Shown one piece after another: positions 23,947-36,351 of a stretch of 64,000 nucleotides of DNA. The notes below the pieces were generated by a model. That model was not told the DNA's origin and ran no database searches. It was given only the letters and a program-made list of their open reading frames with translations. Positions within the stretch are counted from its first letter, which is position 1. Each line of letters opens with the position of its first letter. A program made the position numbers and the translations under genes. Origin of the DNA: Cephalotus follicularis (taxonomy: Eukaryota > Streptophyta > Magnoliopsida > Oxalidales > Cephalotaceae); the NCBI GenBank assembly GCA_001972305.1, contig BDDD01000061.1:613541-677540 (forward strand), written 5' to 3'.

Positions 23947-26482
23947 TGTCGTGCCTCGAACCGTGAGAAAACCCCCCACAACTCGACATGTGATATACCT
24001 TCCCTTCAATCCATTCATATCATAATAATTATTCTCCAAAAAGTGCTATAAATATAAAACTTAAATCAATCAAATCATGTCAGCAGAATAATCAATTACA
24101 TATATTCTAACTCTTATAATTTTACGAAAATCGAGCATGATGTATTTGTTTATCAGACTATGCCCCCTGTAAAGAAAAACACATTTTATATATCCACACT
24201 CCGGAAGAAGGAATCAACAGTTATAAATGGACTCAGCTCTCAGCAAACCACAACTCAAAAGAATATATCATACATATACGGAGGATAATCATTTCAACTC
24301 CTAAAAAATGATGGGTCAGTCCATATCCAATACATCAACACACATATCATAAGTACTACCACATGTCGGTAGGTCGATAGCTGAATCAAAAGATATCTCC
24401 AATATTATCTTTGGAATGTCTTTTATACATATCAAGGCATATAAATCCGTACAGATCAGATATATATACACAGGGCCCTGATAAGCCACTTATACAATTC
24501 ATATAGCATCCATAAACAAAACCATATATAAGATATGGTTATCATCCATAATCTGCTACAGAAATCCGTCTGTCTCAAACTCATTCACTGTAATCCATCA
24601 TCTGGGCCTGACCCATTCCATTACAATGAAATGGGTCAGCGACATATAGTTAGGTAGGTATACTATATGCTATGTATGCAACCCATATAATGATATGCCA
24701 TGCATGCAACTAATATATAATAGCGTGCCATGCATGCAACAGATATAAAAATATGTATGGCATGTCATATGCATGAATTCCAAGTGAGGACAGCTCCAGT
24801 ACACCAACCGTCCCCAAGCAGTGGTGTACTTCACTAGTCCTAGTATCACATCAAAGGCCATAGGCCTGCAGACACTTCGTAAACAATCCATAACCATACC
24901 GTGGGAACAATCAATCCATAGGGTCAAGTACTTCTCTACCTCTCCAGCCCGAGATAGTACCTCCACTGTCCATGCACCCTTCGTGTCATATCCAAGTGGA
25001 GCATAGGATAACACCAGCCACATAACCGTACCGTAATGCTTATACCCAAAGGTACCAGCCCGTAGTGCTTATACTCGAAGGTAATAGCTAGTAATGCTTC
25101 TACCCGAAGGTACCAGCCCATAAAGGAGATCTGTACGATCGATCCATAACAATGCCATATCCCTCCACAATGCGGTGATGCCTGTGGGTCACCCTAAAAG
25201 GGAGGAAACCATATCCGTAAAATATGTGGCCTACACTCATAATACTTCATGACGGAAATGAAGATTATGAATCGATTATCCTGTAAGTCTCAACCATACA
25301 ATCATATCCATACCGTAACTGTAACCCGTATCTGTATAATAGTAGAAATGATAGGGACCTAATAGAAAGGACCACATAGGATCCACATTCGTCAAAACCG
25401 TTTAAAAACAATTTTCCATAACCGTTTTTCGTAATCGTTTTCCATAACCATTTGTAAAACCGTTTTCCATAACCATTTCCATAATCATTTGGTTGGTCCC
25501 TATCGAAGTTTATAAAACAATGGAGAGGAAGTCCAACTAGAATATCCGCGTCTAGATGTCCCAATGGAACTATCCTAATAATTTTTGAAATCAATTTTTT
25601 TATGATTATAAAACACTTTTATCAAACATCTCTCTTAAGGGTTCACTTTGGAAAATCGATTTAGAAATCAAAGATGTTAAAATAGGATTTTCATAGGCTA
25701 CAAGGCCTTGGGGAGGCTTCCAATGAAATCCATTTCAAGATAAAATCGTTTGAGAACGAAAATCATGTAAAACAGTAAAGTTGGCCGAAACAGGACGTTA
25801 GGCATCGAAGCCTTTACACTAGGCGTCGACGATTAAGGCATTATGCCTTAGGCGTAGACGCATAGCCATTTGTAATGCATAAGCATTGATCAATTGCGCA
25901 TGAGTGTTGACTAATCAACACAAATCGTCGACTGATCAACCCCAAGGCGTCGACGATTTGTCAACAAATGAGCAGTTCATCAACAGTTCAAGAAAACCAG
26001 ATGAAAATCCATTTCAGGTTACTTTACAATTCGGTTCAAAAGAAGATATAATCTCCAAACATAAGTTAAAACTCAAAACCAGTTTCAAAAATAATTAAAA
26101 TCCATTTTCATAACCCTTGAATTGAGAGAAGGCATAATTCAACTTGTCTTAATTCTTCGTCCCATCCGTGTACCCATACACAGTTCCTTAAGCCATGAAA
26201 TCATCAACCATGCATAACCATAACAATCCATTTGGCACGCAATCATCAATTAACAGTCATATCAATCCATACAATCCGTTCAAAATGCATGAATGCATGC
26301 AACCTCAAACATTGAACTTGCAGATTCTACTGCCGTTCATTTCCATTTGGTGCCGAACCCTATTTGGTTCCTCCTTCACTTCCACTTACCGTCATGAGAG
26401 CAGAGCTCTTCTTGCGCCAACTGCTCTCTTAGCATTGCTGCAATAACTACCACGGGCTAGCCTCTTTATACAGCATGCACAA

Positions 26483-26929
26483 TGTAATACCCCGTATCTT
26501 TTTTTTTTGTTGAAGATTTAAGAGTTATTATTAAGTTGTTGATATGAGTCCCTTTTGGACTTTGGGCCTTTGTGTAATAATGGACAAGAGGAGGAAGTGT
26601 TAAGCCAAGGTTTAAGGGTAAATTATGGAAGTTTGAGGATTTAAGTGCAATGCTTGTTGAGGAAGATTACAACTTCCAAGGCAAATGACGGCTTAAGTTG
26701 GGAGTAGTGCTAGGGACACAAGTAGGAGAGGAGTTGGATCCCCTGCCCCGATTGCCCAGTTAGCTGCGCGCCCAGCCCAGGCTTTCTCCTTGGGCTTTTT
26801 GAGCGATAGATTCCCGGGGAGTCTTCAGATGGCTTCTTGGGAAGTTGTGGTTAGAGAGGGTTGTTCGCAAAGATCACCATCCCCGGCAGGACACGTGTCC
26901 CATAGTTAGAGCCGGAACGAGTCCTGACA
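26483..26929 (+). repeat. 5' LTR of gag-only element G2
   Basis: It runs from TGTAATACCCCG to CCTGACA, 447 bp, matching 28551-28997. Confidence 0.9.
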
Positions 26930-27048
26930 ACCTTGTATCAGAGCGTAAGTTTGCGTTTTGCCCTGTGCTTCCTATGTTAGTTAGTGGGGTATATTTATGG
27001 GGTTGCATACGACGATATCATGATACGTTAGCATGTTGTTGTAGAAGA

Positions 27049-28370
27049 CGATGCCACCTCAGACTCGTAGCACAGTTCATGGTAGAGGTCATGACAGAGG
27101 CAGAGGCAGAGGAAGAGCGATTCCTCGCCAGACAGTGGAGCAAGAGGTTCCTATAGAAGCGCCGGAGGAGCAAGAGAATGTGGGAGTAGAAGTATTATGA
27201 GCTTGACAGGTACTAGAGGAGCCTATCCCATTAGTGCAATCAGCCGCGCGTATGCCTCTGCCAGTACCTACCTGTGGACCTACGGAGATGATGCAAGCAG
27301 CAACGATGTCTGCTCAGACTATGGGTTTAGTCAGACCCTAGCCCCTCCCTATCAAACGCATGCAACGGTTAGGTGCAACGTTGTTTGAGGGAACAAGAGA
27401 CAACATGGATGCAGAGGTGTGGTTAAACCACCTTGAAGAGATCTTCACGTGGCTAGATATAGCAGAGGATTCACGGGTTAAGAATGCGTCCTTCTTTCTT
27501 GCAAGAGGTGCTCGAAGATGGTGGGAAGCTTTTGTATCCCGGCATGAGAGCTTGGCAGAGATCACGTGGGAGAAGTTCAAGAAGGAGTTTAGGCAATACT
27601 TCTTTCCACCTACGTTTGTTCAAGAGAAGAGAGTTCCTTCATATGCGGCAAGGAAATGGATCCGTGTCCCAGTACGAGTACCGGTTCATGGAGTTGTCAC
27701 ATTTACGTCCAGCCCTTGTAGCAGAGCAAGAAGAGAGATGTCAGAAGTTCCTGGAAGGGCTAGGATTTGAGATCAGACATATGGTATCCGTTACCCCGTG
27801 GTTAGTGTTTGGCGATTTGGTGGAAGCTTCCAAGAGAGTAGAGTTGAGCCTAGCAGACCAGAGGGTGCGTCAAGAGCAAGGATGAAAGAGATCCTCATCT
27901 CAGTCAGAGCAAGTAGAGAACCCCTCCAAAGTTCAGAAGCAGTGGGGACCCCAGTCCTCGGGCAACGTCAGAGGCGGAGCATCTGAGCAGACACAAACTG
28001 CCCAGTTGCTAGCAGCGTACAGGGGAGTTCTTACCAGAGTGACAAGACCCCTCAGTGCCAAGTATGTGGTAAGTCCCATTTGGGGGAATGCAGGAAAGGA
28101 AGTTCTGGATGCTACAGATGTGGCGAGGTCGGGCATATGAAAAGAGATTGTCCTCAGCAATCTCTTAGCGAAGAGATGACTCCCATGGCAGTAACAGCAG
28201 CGAAGCAGACTCCAAGCAGCAGAACAGCCAGATCAAGTCAACAGCAACAACACCAAGAACAAGTTTCTCAGCACCTCAGAGCAGCACCGCCAGAGCTATT
28301 GGTGGCAGACCTCCAAGCAGACCAGGGGCTACAGCAAGAGTATACTCCCTTCTCAGAGGGGTGGGTATGA
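27049..28370 (+). pseudogene. gag remnant of G2 (chromovirus-type)
   Basis: An Arg/Gly-rich N-terminus (MPPQTRSTVHGRGHDRGRGR) is followed by a gag domain (RLGATLFEGTRDNMDAEVWLNHLEEIFTWL; ASFFLARGARRWWEAF; WEKFKKEFRQYFFPPTF; KFLEGLGFEIRHMV) and two zinc knuckles near 28057-28154 (CQVCGKSHLGEC and CYRCGEVGHMKRDC). The protein would form the particle and bind RNA. The closest relatives by wording are Tekay/Del-type chromoviruses. The Gln/Ser-rich tail (28200-28370) runs to the polypurine tract region with no protease motif. It is decayed. Confidence 0.87.
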
Positions 28371-28537
28371 CAGCACCAGACATGCCACCAGGTGAGATCT
28401 TGCGTTCTATGTTTCTCCTTTAGTAGGATAAGTTAAGTTATAGTATCTGTTAGTTAAGCATAGTTGCAGAGAAGCCAGAGATGATAGAATAGTTCTTCCT
28501 AAGGTTTGGCTAGAGGAATTTTGAGGACAAAATTTCT

Positions 28538-28550
28538 TAAGGTGGGGAGG
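28538..28550 (+). other. Polypurine tract of G2
   Basis: AAGGTGGGGAGGA lies directly before the 3' LTR, preceded by the chromovirus-typical 'gaggacaaaatttc' phrase. Confidence 0.88.
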
Positions 28551-28997
28551 ATGTGATACCCCGTATCTGTTTTTTTTTTTTGAATATTTAAGAGTTCATA
28601 TTAAGTTGTTGATATGAGTCCCTTTTGGACTTTGGGCCTTTGTGTAATAAAGGACAAGATGAGGAAGTGTTAAGCCAAGGTTTAAGTGTAAATTATGGAA
28701 GTTGGAGGATTTAAGTGCAAAGCTTGTTGAGGAAGATTACAACTTCCAAGGCAAATGACGGCTTAAGTTGGGAGTAGTGCTGGGGACACAAGCAGAAGAG
28801 GAGTTGGATCCCCTGCCCTGGTTGCCCCGTTAGCTGCCCCCAACCCAGGCTTTCTCCTCGGGATTTTTGAGCGATAGGTTCCTGGGGAGTCTTCAGATGG
28901 CTTCTTGGGCAGTTTTGGTTAGAAAGGGTTGTTGGCAGATAGCGTCATCCCCGGCAGGACACGTGTCTCATAGTTAGAGTGGGAACGGCTCCTGACA
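28551..28997 (+). repeat. 3' LTR of gag-only element G2
   Basis: It runs from TGTGATACCCCG to CCTGACA, 447 bp, and is followed by GCACAA. Confidence 0.9.
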
Positions 28998-29713
28998 GCA
29001 CAAAATGTTTTCGTTACACTTTACATATATAAATCAAACACTGTCGCCACCGGAGCTCCGGCCAGATTTCGACCAACTCACTAAGGCTCCGACCGTGCCA
29101 CCAACAGGCTCCAAATTGGCCGATCTACACAATGCTATCAGAGACTCACTGTGACTCACTATGAAATGCGCTATCACAGCCGGCAGTGAGTCCAACTCAC
29201 TAAGTTGACTCACTGGACTTCAACAACTCCTTACGCTCAAGAAAAAATCCGCACAACCTTCGGCTCTATGTGTTTGTGCCCGAGACTCAAAGAGAATCGG
29301 CGTTGGCACACCTCACGGGAGCTCTAGCCAGGTCTCTCGAGCTCTGGTCACGAAATAACCAGCCTCAAAAACCTTCAATCAATCCATTGGTGACCAAGAA
29401 TCGCCATGACTCGGCGCCAAACGGCAGCCACAGGTGATAGCGAGCCGAACTCGCTGAGTCGACTCAATTGTTAACTTCTGGCCGGTTCCAGTCGAAAAAC
29501 ACTAAAACTGTCATCGAAATAGGTGTAGCTGACCTTTTAGGCGAAGACCAGCCCCACCTATGATGATTAACGTTGGTGGAACGCACCATAGAGGCGATAG
29601 TCATACAAGGCGTTGGGAAGAAAAGGAGAAGAAAAGAGAAGAAGAGAGAAGGAGAAGGGTTACCATCAGTAGTGGAGGACTCGCACCGCTCGTCTTCCAG
29701 TCTGGTGCCTCTG

Positions 29714-29714
<1 letters not shown>

Positions 29715-29756
<42 letters not shown>
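29715..29756. repeat. Microsatellite (CT)n
   Basis: About 21 CT units. Its counterpart (AG)n lies at 36320-36348 in the plus-strand LTR, so it is an LTR feature. Confidence 0.95.
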
Positions 29757-29759
<3 letters not shown>

Positions 29760-29841
29760 TGCAGGGGCTTTGTACTCCCGCTTCTTCTTCTATATACAAG
29801 CGCTTCATACGCCCGTGATTTTTTTTTAAACAGGCATTACA

Positions 29842-31384
29842 TTGGAACCAAGCAAATGATTATGGAAATGGTTACGAAAAACGGTTTTATAAACGGTTAC
29901 AAAAACGGTTATGGAAAATGGTTTTTAAATAGTTTTGACAGATGTGGATCCTATGTGATCCATTTTATTAGGTCCCTATCATTTCTATGGTTATACGGAT
30001 ACGTGTTACTGTTACGGTACGACTATGATTGTATAGTTGAGACTTACGGGATAACCCATTCATAATCTTCATTTATGTCATGAAGTATTATGAGTGTAGG
30101 CCACATATTTTATGGATACGGTTTCCTCCATTTTAGGGTGACCCACGGGTATCACCGCATTGTGGAGTGATATAGCATGGATATGGATCGATCGCACAGA
30201 TCTCCTTTACGAGCTGGTACCTTCAGGTATAAGCATTATGGGCTGGTATCTTCGGGTATAAGCACTACGGGCTGGTACCTTTGGGTATAAGCATTACGAT
30301 ATGGTTATGTGGCTGGTGTTATCCTATACTCCACTTGGATATGACACGGAGGGTGCATGGACAGTGGAGGTACTATCTCAGTCCGGAAAGGCAGAGAAGT
30401 ACTCTACCATACAGATTGATTGTTCCCACGGTATTTTTATGGATTGTTTACAGGGTGTCTACAGGCCAATGGCCTTTGATGTGATACTAGAACTAGCGAA
30501 GTACACCACTGCTTAGGGACGGTTGGTGTACTGGATTTTTCCACACTTGGCATTCATGCATATGACATGCCATACATACTGTTATATCTGTGGCATGCAC
30601 GAGACGCTATTATATATATGTTGCATGCATGGCATATTGTTATATGGGTTGAATACATAGCATATAGTATACCTACCTGACTATATGTCACTGACCCATT
30701 TCATTGTAATGGAATGGGTCAGGCCCAAATGATGGATTACAATGAATGAGTTTTAGACAGACGGATTTCTATAGCAGATTATGGATGATAACCATATCTT
30801 ATATATGGTTTTGTTTTTGGATGCTATATGAATTTTATAAGTGGCTTATTAGGGCCATATGTATATATATATATGATATGTACGGATTTATATGCCTTGA
30901 TATGTATAAGAGACATTCCAAAGACAATATTAGATATATGTTTTAGTTCAGCTATCGACCTGCCGACATGTGGCAGTGCTTATGATTTGTGTGTTGATGT
31001 ATTGGATATGGACAGACCCATAATTTTTTAGGAGTTGAAATGATTATCCTCCATTTATGTATGATATATTCTTTTAAGTTGTGGTTTGTTGTGGGCTTAG
31101 CCCATTTATAACTGTTGATTCCTCCTTCGGGAGTGTGGATATATAAAATGTGTTTTTATTTACAGGGGGCATAGTCTGACAAACTAATACATCATGCCTG
31201 ATTTTTCTAAAATTATAAGAGTTAGAATATATTCAATTGATTATTTTGCTGACATGATTTGATTGATTTAAGTTTTAAATTTATAGCACTTTTTGGAGAA
31301 TGAATATTATGATATGAATGGATTGAAGGGAAGGTATATCACGTATCGAGTCGTAGGGGTATCCTCATGGTTCGGGGCGCGATT
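29842..31384 (+). repeat. 5' LTR (3' half) of the composite element
   Basis: It matches 38115-39424 and, in reverse, 23947-25495. It includes a tandem array of the 33-bp 'gctggtaccttcgggtataagcattacg'-type unit at 30209-30297 and ends GGTTCGGGGCGCGA just before the primer site. Confidence 0.82.
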
Positions 31385-31387
31385 GTT

Positions 31388-31400
31388 TGGTATTAGAGCC
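31388..31400 (+). other. Primer-binding site, tRNA-Met-like
   Basis: TGGTATTAGAGCC lies a few bases after the LTR end. It differs by one base from the usual TGGTATCAGAGCC, and element G1 uses the same variant. Confidence 0.82.
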
Positions 31401-34400
31401 GGCCTATTTTGGATAAAACAGGATAGGGTCCTTGGCTATGGGAAATGAGGATGATTGATGGAGATAAAATGCTATTTGGAGTTGTAGAATAATAATAAGT
31501 GTTATATTGAGTTTCTTGGAATTATGGTCATGAAATCGATAGCTGATTCTTTAGTCTCTTATACAAGTAGATATGGAAGGAAAAAGGAGGGGAGCCCAAG
31601 GGTAGGCAAATTGACTTAGTCTCATGGTTTTATGGTATGGGTTGATGGTACAGTTGCGGAATGGTACGGTGGTTATGGAATGGTATAGTTAGAAAATGGT
31701 ATGTGGTTAACTACTTATATATGCTGGCATGGGATAGTATGTGTATTTAGTTAACCTTTCTACGGTCATGGAACGGATGGATATGGAACGGATTTTCATG
31801 GAACAGATGGAGGTGGGATGAATTGGTTTGCGGCACATTACGCCCAGGTGAGTTGTTGCGGGAAGGTCATGATCTTCAATATGCCAGGACAGTCTCAATT
31901 TCAGTTTATTGGGATCTTAGATCATCAACCAGTACGGATGATATTAGCCCTCCATGCTGATAGGATTTTGAAGCAGGGTTGCAGTGGATACCTGGCATAT
32001 GTGACCGATGGAGGGAAATGGGTACCAAGGTTGGAGGATGTTCTAGTTGTTTGTGAATACCCGAATGTGTTTCTGGCTGAGTTGACATCCTTACCTCCAA
32101 AGAGAGATTTAGAGTTTGTGATTGATTTTGCTTCCAGGGACGAAACCGATATCGAGAGCTCCTATCATATGGCCCTCATGAGTTGAAGGAGTTGAAAGTT
32201 CAATTCCAGGAGCTATTCGATAGAGGTTTTATCAGGCCGAGTGTTTCTCCTTGGGGAGCACCTATATTGTTGTGAAAAAAAAGGATGGATCTCTTCGAAT
32301 ATGCATTGATTATCAGCAACTCAACTGAGTACTGTTAAGAACAAGTACCCGTTGTCTCACAATGATGAATTGTTTAATCAATTGAAAGGTACTTCAGTGT
32401 TCTCTAAGTTGGAACATCATCAGCTAAGGGTTAGAGCTGAAAACATTCCAAGGATAGCTTAGAGGTTCGTAGCAGACTTGCCATTAGCGGTAGTCAGATT
32501 TCCTTTGACCCGTGCGTGCATTGCCAAAGCACAAATCATGCATATGATGACTGTTGGGGGAAGGCTGGCAAGTGTATAGATTGTGGACCTTCAGATCATA
32601 TGGTTAGAAAGTGTCTTCATGAACGGCATGGTTCCGAGAGTCAGCAAGGACAAGGTATGGATCAGTCTTAATGAGATTTTCATCAAGACCAGAGTATTGG
32701 CTATTAGCCAAGCCGTGATTTTGGACAGCTGTATCAGGACCATCCTTGTACTAGTTCACCTTCTCATTCGAGAAGAGATCGAGGTAAATGGTATGTGGGA
32801 TCGACACCTCTAGAAGAGTAGAGTTTTGGTATGGACCAAAGGGCTGCAAAAGGACCTGTTTCAGTATTTAGAGGTATTATTCTTATCTCTTTATAGATAG
32901 TATGGACTCTTATGGATCCGGGTTCACTCTATTCATGCATTACCTTGTAATTCATATGTCATGCCGATGTGAAACCTGAACCTTTATGGAATGTTATGTA
33001 AGTTAACACCCCAAAAGGAGAATCTATTCATTCCGAATGGGTGTGTGAGTCGTGTGCTATAAAGATAGCCGACCCTATATGATGGCAAACCTCTTAGTGT
33101 TGCTGATGGATGAGTTGGAAGTGATTTTAAGGATGGATCCATACAGATATGTATTGCTATCGGCAGCCTCCAAGTCACGATATGGACTTTATGAGTGGAT
33201 CATAATGAGCAAAGTGTAGCAAAATTGACTTAAACTAGCACAAATTGCAGTTGAAAGCGTCGACGACTATCTTTAAAGCGCTGACAATTCAATTTAAAGC
33301 GTCGACGCTTTGTGTTTCTTTGCACCCGACCACTTTCGTTTGTCGGCTCCGCTTAGCGTTATTTTGTGGTCTTCTCTACTGATTCTTCAAAACTGCTCGG
33401 CACTTTATGGTTGGCTATGCTCAATACCTCATGTCTGGTCTTACAAACACCTCAAGTCTGCCTCATACTTGTATTCCATGCTTTGCTCTACACCATATTC
33501 ACAATGCTTGGCAAAGGGTAGTTTGGTGCTCGGCATGCTTGGTCTGGCTACTACTTCAAGGTCTACTCAGCAAGTCCATTTCATGCTCTGCCCTCACTGC
33601 ATGCATGCATTCTCTGGTTTTGGTGTCTCAAGTCGGGATTGCAGTGTTATGATGTGCATTGGTGTATGAAGATGGTTTGATTCATTGAGCTAGTCTGGCG
33701 AAGTAATTTCAAGATTTTGGATTAAGCGCCGACGCTTCAAATGATACCATTGACGCTTAATGCTTTAAGCGGGGAACAAGTTCACTAATAACATATCAAA
33801 GCGCCAATGCCCAAAGATTAAGCGTCGACACTTTTCTCGACACTGTCGATGCTTCGCACTTGAAATCGTAAAATTTAAGTGACGAAAAGCGCGCATCTTA
33901 GCTTTTTAAAGCGCCAATGTTCAGAAAACAATGTGTCAACGCTTAACACGTGATTCAGCCAACAAAAGCAGCAAATACGGAAAGTTTTAGATGGGTTGTA
34001 ATATTTTCCTTAATGGATTACTTAGGTTAGATTATTTTTCCCTTTTATGCATAATTGTAATCGTATAAAAGGGGAAGGCAGCCTCCAAACTAAAAGTAGC
34101 TTGTGTAGCCACCCTCCAGCCGTTTTCTTTTTCTTTCTTCTTCAGTAGTTTATTTACAATGTTTAGTAGCTAACCTTTCAAGGTTTTTAGGGTTAGAACA
34201 AAGCCTAGATTGCATGGATTCAACTCCATCAATAAAAATCCTTGAAGTTTTGATTTGTTCTTCAATTATTTACATTCACACACACTTTGTCTGTCTGATT
34301 AAAATCCACAAAAACTTTGTTGGTGAATAAGAATGTTGTTGAATGAATGGTTTTTAACGCAATCAATTGAGTCTACTCATATGGTTTTTCATGCCAAACA

Positions 34401-36211
34401 CACTTCGTATAGACATAGCATGTCTACTCATACAATTTGTCGTCGCTGCCACACTCCGTATAGACCTAGCATGACTAATCATACAATTTGTCATCACAGT
34501 CGCACTCCGTATCGACCTAGCTACCGTTGGTTATCATGGTTTGAGCAATCAAGTAAGTGAGTTGTTCATGATAATCTATGGTGAGTTTCTATTCCCTAAA
34601 ACCGCTTTTATCTTGCATATTTTATTCATTGTTAATTATTGATTTGTTAGTTAATAGTTTGCATACTTAAATTTTAGTTAGTTTTCAATTCAGAACGGTT
34701 AACCGTCGACGCCTTGCTATAAAGCGTCGATGCTTTCAGTGCCTTTGTTATTTCCGTTGACGCTTAGTGACAAAGCGTCGACGCCTTCAGTTCCTGTTTT
34801 AATAATTAACTTATTTCTTGCATGTTTAGGAGTAGTTTTCATAATTAAACCTCAAATTTTGCATACTTTGCCTAGGTTGAATAGATTATAACTAATTTTG
34901 CTCGTTTCCTAGCGTTTGACCCGTTACTGCATAACCGTGCACTTGCGGTATAAATTTAAAACATTCAAAATTTGTGAACACCAATGTCGGTTCATCCGTG
35001 GACCTAACAATGATAGAAGTAATGAAGGATTTGAAACAGCCAACCAACGTGACTGAGATCCGTAATTTCTTAGGCTTAGCGGGCCATTACCGCCGCTGTA
35101 TAGAAGGATTATCACGTATTGCTACACTTTGAACCGATCGACACAGAAAGGATGGTGGTTGTATGGAGAAGTAAGCGCTTATGTCTCAAGGAAGTTGGAA
35201 CCTCAAGAGTAAGCTATTCCACTCATGACCTAGAATTTGCGGCGTTAGCCCGTGTGCTACGGAAATGGAGACATTATCTATATGGTACGGAGTTTAATGA
35301 TGTGTATACAGGTCACAAAAGTTTAAAGCAGTTTTCTCCTAAGTGGACTTGACCATGAAGCAAAGAAGGTGAATGGAATCTTGTTAAAGCTACCTTTCAT
35401 GGTCAAGATGGATTCAAACCCGAATTCTCGATTCATGATGAGAATTGATGTGATTCCAAGGAAGAGTTTGTATCCATTACAAGAAAGAGCCGAAGGATAA
35501 GCTGTGGTCGCAGTCCTATCGCTCCAGTTTCTCAGTACATTTGGAGATTAGCAAGATGTGCTGAGATCTAAAGCTCAATTTTGTGGAATGACATGAAGAG
35601 GGTCAATTTTGTGAATGACATGAAGAGGGAGTACGCAGTTGCCTACAGGCTTGCACTACCACTCAGCCTATGGGATCAACATCTACCTTGTGAGGTAGGG
35701 TATATGGATAAAATCATAGTGGTGTAATGGGCATGCGTAATGGTTTGGGGTGGCAGTTGGGATGAACATATGCCATTAGTAAAGTTCTCGTATAATAACA
35801 GTTACCATACCACTGCTGGAATGGCACCATTTGAGGCTCGCTATGGTAGGAAGTGTAAAACCCTAGTTTGTTGGTTGAAGTAGGTGAACAGAGTCTTTGG
35901 GACCAAAGCTTGTGCAAGAAATGACAGAGAAGGCCGAGGAGAACTCATATATATTCAGAGATGGTTTTGGAATGATATGGATGCTGAATGATAATGGAAT
36001 GGGATATATGGTTACGGATTGTATGGTTACGGATCGTACGGTCATGGATCGAATGGTTATGGATCAAACGGTAAAGGAACAAGGACAGTGCCCTAACTGA
36101 AGTGTTATGGAAATTTTATGGGCTTGAGAAAGCCACGTGGGACGTGAGGAAGAAATGAAGGTGTTGTACCTTCACATGTTTTAACCTAGGGAATCTCGGG
36201 ACGAGATTTCT
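31401..36211 (+). pseudogene. Mosaic Gypsy interior of the composite (gag, protease, RT, RNase H, integrase remnants)
   Basis: Recognisable parts are: the protease-RT linker ([19 protein letters not shown], near 32065-32125); an RT start ([19 protein letters not shown] and [16 protein letters not shown], 32210-32330); a nucleocapsid-type knuckle region (CVHCQSTNHAYDDCW, KCIDCGPSDHMVRKC, 32510-32625); an RT end with RNase H (DLKQPTNVTEIRNFLGLAGHYRR, near 35025-35100; YSTHDLEFAALARVLRKWRHYLYG, 35215-35285); integrase (MAPFEARYGRKC, near 35820-35855); and a chromodomain-like end (36090-36180). The order is not the usual one, so the interior is a mosaic. It is heavily broken. Bases 31640-31815 and 36000-36075 hold degenerate short repeats of 'atggttatggatcg' type. 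Confidence 0.7.
33200..34980 (+). repeat. Athila-type LTR inside the composite's interior
   Basis: Bases 34150-34980 match the Athila-like LTR (9080-9847) in order: 'tttagtagctaa', 'aaagcctagatt', 'catcaataaaaatccttgaa', the 'gtctactcatac..cttcgtatagac' repeats and a GTGAACA end. The 33250-33960 part is packed with GCGTCGACGC / GCGCCAATGC-like sites, and another cluster lies at 34690-34795. The left end is ragged and I see no TSD. Confidence 0.72.
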
Positions 36212-36225
36212 CTAAGGAGGGGGGA
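36212..36225 (+). other. Polypurine tract before the composite's 3' LTR
   Basis: AAGGAGGGGGGA precedes TGTAATACCCTG and follows the chromovirus-typical phrase 'gggacgagatttctct'. Confidence 0.85.
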
Positions 36226-36320
36226 TGTAATACCCTGTTTTTTTTTTTGAAAAAAAAAATCACGGGCGCATGAAGCGCTCGTATATAGAAGAAGAGGCGG
36301 GCGCACAAATCGCTCACACT

Positions 36321-36351
<31 letters not shown>

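Larger units (their letters stand above)
26483..28997 (+). mobile_element. Compact gag-only LTR retrotransposon (TR-GAG-like, G2)
   Basis: The element is 2515 bp: two 447-bp LTRs, a primer-site-like TTGTATCAGAGC at 26933-26944, gag, a polypurine tract and nothing else. GCACAA flanks both sides (26477-26482 and 28998-29003; 5 bp expected, a sixth base matches). There is no pol sequence between the zinc knuckles and the polypurine tract, so it must have moved with enzymes from another element. The LTRs differ at about 8 of 100 bases by eye, indicating middle age. It is structurally whole; the gag frame is broken in places. It inserted into the minus-strand LTR of the composite. Confidence 0.88.
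23947..29841 (-). repeat. Minus-strand LTR of the composite (about 3.4 kb net), split by a gag-only element
   Basis: Read on the minus strand it runs from TGTAATGCCTG to GAGGCACGACA and matches the plus-strand 3' LTR at 36226-39424 over its length. Shared parts are the (CT/GA)n tract at 29715-29756, the 'agtgagtcgactc..' region, GCGTCGACGC sites at 25795-25960, the 'aaaccgtttt..ccataaccg' repeats at 25400-25500 and the 'ggtaccagcccgta' repeats at 25045-25125. The small element at 26483-28997 interrupts it. Confidence 0.82.

Noticed and set aside
29464-29829. Arg/Glu- and Ser/Leu-repeat proteins on both strands
   Set aside because: They are translations of the (CT)n microsatellite and its LTR surroundings. 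The same sequence exists in the other LTR copy at 36226 and no conserved domain is present.
29842-29846. TSD for the minus-strand LTR 23947-29841 as an independent solo LTR
   Set aside because: Its right flank TTGGA does not match the left flank ACATT. The ACATT match is with 39425-39429 instead.
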